Source: Candidatus Latescibacterota bacterium | GTDB taxonomy: Bacteria > Latescibacterota > UBA2968 > UBA8231 | DNA: 10,134 bases | Assembly (NCBI GenBank): GCA_003529325.1 | Contig: DPVW01000093.1 | Location: 607-10,740, forward strand | Direction: 5' to 3' | Shown here: positions 6,726 to 10,134 of the stretch, one piece after another | How positions within the stretch are numbered: position 1 is the stretch's first letter | Layout of the letters: every line of letters starts with the position of its first letter | The notes under the pieces: generated by a model | The model's database searches: none | What the model was told of the DNA's origin: nothing | Seen by the model: the letters and a program-made list of their open reading frames with translations, nothing else | Position numbers and translations under genes: made by a program

Positions 6726-8026
6726 TGCGACGATGGCACGTCGATGACCGCACCCTCGCGCCGGGAGCGGTCGGCACAGAATCCGAGCAGGTGTCCTGTA
6801 ACCGAATCCTCGAGGCTGGTTGTCGACAACGACGGTGACTGGCCGCGAACAACTTTTAGAAAGTCCTCCACGAGCCGCATGTCGCCGCCACCGTGGCTGC
6901 CGAAGGCACCGGTCATGTCGCCCCCCTGCCGTAGATCGATGACCTGCTCCGAAAATTCGTGACCTGCTCGCGGATCGATGTGCCGGATGACGAAGCGACT
7001 GTCCTCCATCACGCCCTGAATCTCGCCCTGGGTACCGATCAGATGCAGCGATCGGGTCGGTTTGGATGACCCACCGATCATGTTCAATGTCGCCGAGACG
7101 CCATCGGCAAACTCGATTGCGACAGACTGGTGATCGACGACGTCGTTGTCGCATTTCCAGACACATCGACCGTAGGGATTGTCCCCCTTCAGAGAGGCGA
7201 TCTTGTCGTCGATGGTGGGTTTGTCGATGTGCTCGAGCGAGTCCCAGACGTAGAACGACCAGCGATCCGGGTGGTCGATGTAGTGTTTACGTGCCGAGTA
7301 CTGACACTCCGCCTCGATGGGACAGTCCACCAGGCAGCGACTGCCAGCCCCCACCGGCGCGCGTTCGGCACGGAACTGCAGATTGGTGCCAAAGCTGGAC
7401 ACCCGCGTCGCCGCAACACCGGAATGCATCCAGGCGATCAGGTCGAGATCGTGGCAGGATTTCGACATCAGCATCGTCGAATGGCAGACCTGTTCGCGGC
7501 TCCACTTGCCCCGTACGAAACCGACGGCCATATGATGATAGGAGATGTGCTCGACGGCCTGGATGTTGATCAGGTCACCGATGACCCCGTCGGCGACCTG
7601 TTGCCGGATGGCGGCATAGAATGGCGCATACCTCAATACGTGACAGATCGAGACGTGGCGTTCATGGGTCCTGGCGGTCTCGACCAACTGCCACATCTCG
7701 GTGATATCGGTGGCAAACGGTTTCTCGAGCAGCAGGTGATACCCCGCTTGTAACAGCGGCAGTGACGTCGGCACGTGCTGATGATCCATGGTGCCATTGA
7801 TGATGACGTCGGCAAACTTCGGTGCCTGTGCCAGTTGTTCCGCCGTGTCGAAACAGTGTTCTGTCGCCAACCCATATTCCCGTTGAACCATCTGCCGACG
7901 CTGTTTGATCAGATCTGCGACACCGACGATGCGCAATTGTTCCGGGTGGGTCTTGGCATAGGAAGCGTAGGTCATGGCGCGGTGACCGGCGCCGACGATG
8001 ACGGCGTCGAGAGGACGGTCGGTCAT
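6722..8026 (-). CDS. Gfo/Idh/MocA family NAD(P)-dependent oxidoreductase with Cys-rich insert
   Basis: A 434-residue dehydrogenase. The N-terminal Rossmann domain shows VIVGAGHRA (9-17) for the dinucleotide and LLLEKPFATD (98-107), whose EKP is the family hallmark with the catalytic Lys. In the C-terminal domain KSCHDLDLIAWM (189-200) carries the conserved Asp/His pair. It is longer than the usual 330-390 because of an insert with five Cys residues: C231-x3-C235-x5-C241-QYSARKHY, followed by RCVWKCDND with C288 and C292. I recall this Cys set from a subset of the family, where metal binding is plausible but unproven. These enzymes oxidise or reduce sugars, cyclitols or their glycosides. The substrate is unknown. 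The gene begins 13 nt after the propeller gene, with only a weak purine-rich ribosome binding site (AAGAGA), and its TGA overlaps the next start as GTGA. Confidence 0.92.
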   Translation of the reverse strand: MTDRPLDAVIVGAGHRAMTYASYAKTHPEQLRIVGVADLIKQRRQMVQREYGLATEHCFDTAEQLAQAPKFADVIINGTMDHQHVPTSLPLLQAGYHLLLEKPFATDITEMWQLVETARTHERHVSICHVLRYAPFYAAIRQQVADGVIGDLINIQAVEHISYHHMAVGFVRGKWSREQVCHSTMLMSKSCHDLDLIAWMHSGVAATRVSSFGTNLQFRAERAPVGAGSRCLVDCPIEAECQYSARKHYIDHPDRWSFYVWDSLEHIDKPTIDDKIASLKGDNPYGRCVWKCDNDVVDHQSVAIEFADGVSATLNMIGGSSKPTRSLHLIGTQGEIQGVMEDSRFVIRHIDPRAGHEFSEQVIDLRQGGDMTGAFGSHGGGDMRLVEDFLKVVRGQSPSLSTTSLEDSVTGHLLGFCADRSRREGAVIDVPSSQ

Positions 8027-8039
8027 GGGTTGTCTCTTT

Positions 8040-9077
8040 TCATTGAGCTAGCACGGCCGGGTCCAATTCGACCATACCGATGCCGGGCGCGACCTCCGGG
8101 TCGTCGGCAAATCGTGGTGCCTGGTCGTGACAACTCGGTCGCCCATTGTACGGTAACAACACCCGCCCCTGCCAGACACAAGGGGGTGCCTTCGTCGTCA
8201 CCATGCCGCAGTCGAATCGACCGCGCTCGCCCAATGGCAACAAGGGTTGCCGTTCGTCACAGCGCGTCCAGGACCAGCCATCTTTGCTGGCCACACGTTG
8301 GACGTCCATCGTCTGGTCCTGGGTGTGGTGGCACAACAACAATCCGCCATACCCACCGTCGGTGGCATACGGCACCATCCAATAGTGTTGCAGATCGGGT
8401 GGGTCCTCCCCGTCAGGCTCCAGCACTGTCACCGGCCCAACCCAAGAGCCATCGAACTGTCTCGGTCCGCGCCAGATCGACAGGCGCCGGTGGATGCCTT
8501 TGAGATTGTCGCGTTGTCGTGGCAGGCTGGCATTGTGCTTCCACGTCTGTTGATAAAGAAACCAACCCGCCTCTCCGAGTGGTGTTTCGACGCCGGGAAG
8601 GGCGGTGACCATGGACATGGCATCGTTGGCGTTGGTGATGATGGGGCGCTCATGCAGCGACCGCCACGACAACCCATCTGGGCTGATGGCGAGACAGATG
8701 CCGGCGGCAGAATTCGCCGTCGGTCGCTCCCAGTAGGCCATTTTCCAACGCCAGTCGAGTCGAGGTTCCTGCGGCTCGTGCAGGATGCGCATGGGCATGA
8801 ACATGCCCCATCCCGTATCCTGCCCGGAACTGCGCATCACGATGTTGGTTCCATCCCCCAGATCTGGCTTGTCCCAGTGGTCCCCGTCGGTGGACAGCGC
8901 CAGGCAGAGCACATTGTCGAGGGGGCGCTGTCGGTGCGCGACCAAGTAGTAGAGACGCAACTGAGCACCCTCAGGGTCGGGTTCGAGGGCGACGGCCGTG
9001 AGCAGCGCGTCAAGCTCCCAAGGCTTGTGGTTGGGCAGAATCGGCGTCTGCGAACGTGACAGAATCCAATCCGTCAT
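8040..9077 (-). CDS. Five-bladed beta-propeller glycosidase-like protein (GH32/43/130-type fold)
   Basis: A 345-residue protein with repeated propeller-blade signatures S-x-DG-x-x-W: STDGDHW (62-68), SPDGLSW (132-138) and SKDGWSW (264-270). The end ERGRFDCGMV...PP.VWQGRVLLPYNG (about 284-311) resembles the last blade of arabinanase/levansucrase/invertase-type proteins, where an acidic residue before FD and a closing Tyr/Gly strand are common. Such proteins hydrolyse or phosphorolyse glycosides, but I cannot assign a GH family or name the catalytic acids with confidence. No signal peptide is seen from the chosen ATG, so it may act in the cytoplasm on imported oligosaccharides. The start at 9077 overlaps the SGNH stop as ATGA. 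The frame is open to 9203, but the extra residues are within the SGNH gene and look like filler. Fold call is moderately firm, activity unknown. Confidence 0.78.
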   Translation of the reverse strand: MTDWILSRSQTPILPNHKPWELDALLTAVALEPDPEGAQLRLYYLVAHRQRPLDNVLCLALSTDGDHWDKPDLGDGTNIVMRSSGQDTGWGMFMPMRILHEPQEPRLDWRWKMAYWERPTANSAAGICLAISPDGLSWRSLHERPIITNANDAMSMVTALPGVETPLGEAGWFLYQQTWKHNASLPRQRDNLKGIHRRLSIWRGPRQFDGSWVGPVTVLEPDGEDPPDLQHYWMVPYATDGGYGGLLLCHHTQDQTMDVQRVASKDGWSWTRCDERQPLLPLGERGRFDCGMVTTKAPPCVWQGRVLLPYNGRPSCHDQAPRFADDPEVAPGIGMVELDPAVLAQ

Positions 9078-9742
9078 GCCGGCGTAAACCAGCGCATCAA
9101 GGCCCGGGCGACGAGTACGTGTCCGGCACGATTTGGATGATTGGACCAGGATAGCAGATCGGTGAGCTCCCCCGTGTGCTGGCAGTACGCAGCCGCCGCA
9201 CACTGCGAATCGACGAGGCCCACGTCATGCTCTGCAGCAAGTTGTCGGATCTGCACGGCGTGGTCGCGCAATGGCTGGCTTTCTTCGCTTGGCGCATGGG
9301 CACGCTGTGTCAGATCCGGAGTCGGTGTCAGCAGCAGAACGGCGGCGCCGGCTTGCTTGGCTGCCACAATCATCGACCCCCAGGCGGCGTGGGCCGCCGG
9401 CAGACCCAGACGCCGATCGTTGAGGCCGTAATCTATGGTGACGACCGCCGGTTTGTGGGTGAGCACGTCGCGCTGGAAACGTTCGGCGCCGGCATCAGAG
9501 GACTCACCGCCGATGGCGGAGACGATGACGTTGATGACGGCATAAGGAAAGCGCTCCGCCAGGGCCACACGTAACAGATGCGGGAAGGCGTTTAGGCTGT
9601 CGACCCTGGGTGTGGCGAAGTACCCCGCCGGCACACTGTGCCCATGGCACACAATGTTGACGACGCGGTTCTCGGGCCAGTGCGTCTTGAGCAGGTTGAT
9701 GACGGGGCGCAGGTAGAAGGCGGGATCGGCGTGCATGGCCAT
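9074..9742 (-). CDS. SGNH/GDSL-type hydrolase (esterase)
   Basis: A 222-residue esterase-type protein with the SGNH blocks in order. Block I is VCHGHSVPAGYF with the nucleophile S36, block II has G79 in AIGGESSD, block III is YGLND with N108, and block V is SNHPNRAGH with H202. The Asp usually three residues before the block V His is a Trp (W199), which is seen in some NHPN-type members, so a Ser-His dyad or another acid may serve. Family members deacetylate or de-esterify sugars and lipids. No signal peptide is visible. The ATG at 9742 follows the stop of the truncated CE15-like frame with no gap (TGA then ATG), and no clear Shine-Dalgarno is seen, so translation probably depends on termination upstream. 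The second ATG two codons later is an alternative. It starts the run of intact genes in this array. Confidence 0.88.
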   Translation of the reverse strand: MAMHADPAFYLRPVINLLKTHWPENRVVNIVCHGHSVPAGYFATPRVDSLNAFPHLLRVALAERFPYAVINVIVSAIGGESSDAGAERFQRDVLTHKPAVVTIDYGLNDRRLGLPAAHAAWGSMIVAAKQAGAAVLLLTPTPDLTQRAHAPSEESQPLRDHAVQIRQLAAEHDVGLVDSQCAAAAYCQHTGELTDLLSWSNHPNRAGHVLVARALMRWFTPA

Positions 9743-10120
9743 TCAACAGCCCAGGTTACGGTCAGAGAAGTTGAGTCCGAGAAAGACCGGTACCGGTTGC
9801 TGGATGGCATGCGGCAGGTAGAGCAGCAGGTCCATCGTCGACACTTGCTCCCCGGCGCCGAAGCGGAGGCTGAACTGGCGGCGCAGGGCCTGGCCCCGGA
9901 GTGCATTGGGATCCTCGTCAAACAACTCAGAGTGCGTCTCCGGCAACGGATCAGGCATGCCGCCGTAGACATGCTCCTCGAACAGTCGCAGGAGTTCGGG
10001 CCGTCGCTGCGCCTGCCAGACGCCCCCAGTGGTCACCGCGCAACCGTCGGAGCCGATCAGTGCATCCGGCAGGACATAGTCGGGGACGAGGGACTCGTCA
10101 TAGTTGGCCTCATCAGCCAT
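9743..10120 (-). CDS. CE15-like (glucuronoyl/acetylxylan esterase) N-terminal fragment, catalytic domain missing
   Basis: A 125-residue frame from the ATG at 10120 matches the N-terminal part of large CE15/acetylxylan-esterase-like proteins: ANYDESLVPDYVLPDALI (5-22), then W35-x4-RRPELLRLFEEHVYG (39-53), then MDLLLYLPHAIQQPVPVFLGLNF (96-118). In full-length relatives (about 390-430 residues) GLNF is followed by a Gly-Asn-His-type motif and then the alpha/beta hydrolase core with its catalytic Ser. Here six residues (SDRNLGC-type end) lead to a stop, and the SGNH gene begins at once. The catalytic domain is therefore absent and the fragment is unlikely to be an esterase. No signal peptide is visible, which is unusual for secreted CE15. 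The frame stays open to a TTG at 10132 and only 14 nt of upstream sequence are in the window, so the true start could lie further out. Probably a remnant left by a deletion, or an assembly join. Confidence 0.7.
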   Translation of the reverse strand: MADEANYDESLVPDYVLPDALIGSDGCAVTTGGVWQAQRRPELLRLFEEHVYGGMPDPLPETHSELFDEDPNALRGQALRRQFSLRFGAGEQVSTMDLLLYLPHAIQQPVPVFLGLNFSDRNLGC

Positions 10121-10134
10121 GGTTGTTGCCAACG

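Noticed and set aside
7130..7753. Plus-strand frame of 207 codons inside the Gfo/Idh/MocA gene
   Set aside because: It looks protein-like in composition, but it is the complement of a well-conserved dehydrogenase and has no ribosome binding site or family motif.
8247..9059. Plus-strand frame of 270 codons opposite the propeller gene
   Set aside because: It is antisense to a gene with repeated propeller signatures and tight overlaps. No motif was recognised.
1..10134. Defence system, CRISPR array, toxin-antitoxin pair or mobile element
   Set aside because: I found no regularly spaced repeats, transposase, integrase, terminal inverted repeats or defence-type domains. HrpB is a housekeeping-type helicase and does not sit next to nuclease genes.

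Overview
The window looks like bacterial chromosome of roughly 60% GC with very compact coding: most genes abut or overlap by 4 nt, and there is only one intergenic gap of any size (about 105 bp). The gene families (phytanoyl-CoA dioxygenase, SMP-30/gluconolactonase, Gfo/Idh/MocA oxidoreductase, CE15-type esterase, SGNH esterase, five-bladed propeller glycosidase-like protein, P1-family peptidase) are typical of the carbohydrate-scavenging genomes of uncultivated marine, sponge or soil lineages such as Latescibacterota, Poribacteria, Planctomycetota relatives. The phylum cannot be fixed from this sequence alone. I see no rRNA, tRNA, CRISPR array, IS element or phage gene.

Layout. (A) 1-3940, all minus strand, reading right to left: a PhyH-type dioxygenase (3128-3940), then the DEAH-type helicase HrpB (553-3069), then the start of a multi-span membrane protein of the YfhO/PTPS-related type that runs off the left edge and carries an apparent frameshift (1-562). 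(B) 3941-4045 is a divergent intergenic region with a good ribosome binding site on each side and a plausible sigma-70 promoter facing right. (C) 4046-4927, the only plus-strand gene, is an SMP-30/gluconolactonase-like lactonase with all four metal ligands. It converges on block D across a 16-nt spacer holding a hairpin. (D) 10134-4944, all minus strand, is one tight array: truncated CE15-like esterase, SGNH hydrolase, five-bladed propeller glycosidase-like protein, Gfo/Idh/MocA dehydrogenase, gamma-glutamylcyclotransferase-like protein, DUF423 membrane protein, and a P1-family (DmpA/BapA) peptidase that is frameshifted. Junctions in this array are 0 nt, ATGA, 13 nt, GTGA, ATGA and ATGA, so it is almost certainly one transcript with translational coupling.

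Function. The first four genes of block D, together with the nearby lactonase and dioxygenase, suggest uptake and breakdown of a decorated sugar or polysaccharide: esterases remove acyl or ester groups, the propeller protein cleaves or binds a glycoside, the NAD(P)-dependent dehydrogenase oxidises a sugar or cyclitol, and the lactonase opens the lactone. This is inference from families and neighbourhood. No substrate can be read from the sequence.

The most notable feature is that three of the ten genes are damaged (a frameshift at about 380-410, a frameshift with about 40-50 residues missing at about 5750, and a CE15 esterase cut off right before the SGNH start), while the genes between them are intact with conserved catalytic residues. 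This is either gene decay by small deletions or assembly error. I did not find a convincing new defence or mobile system here.
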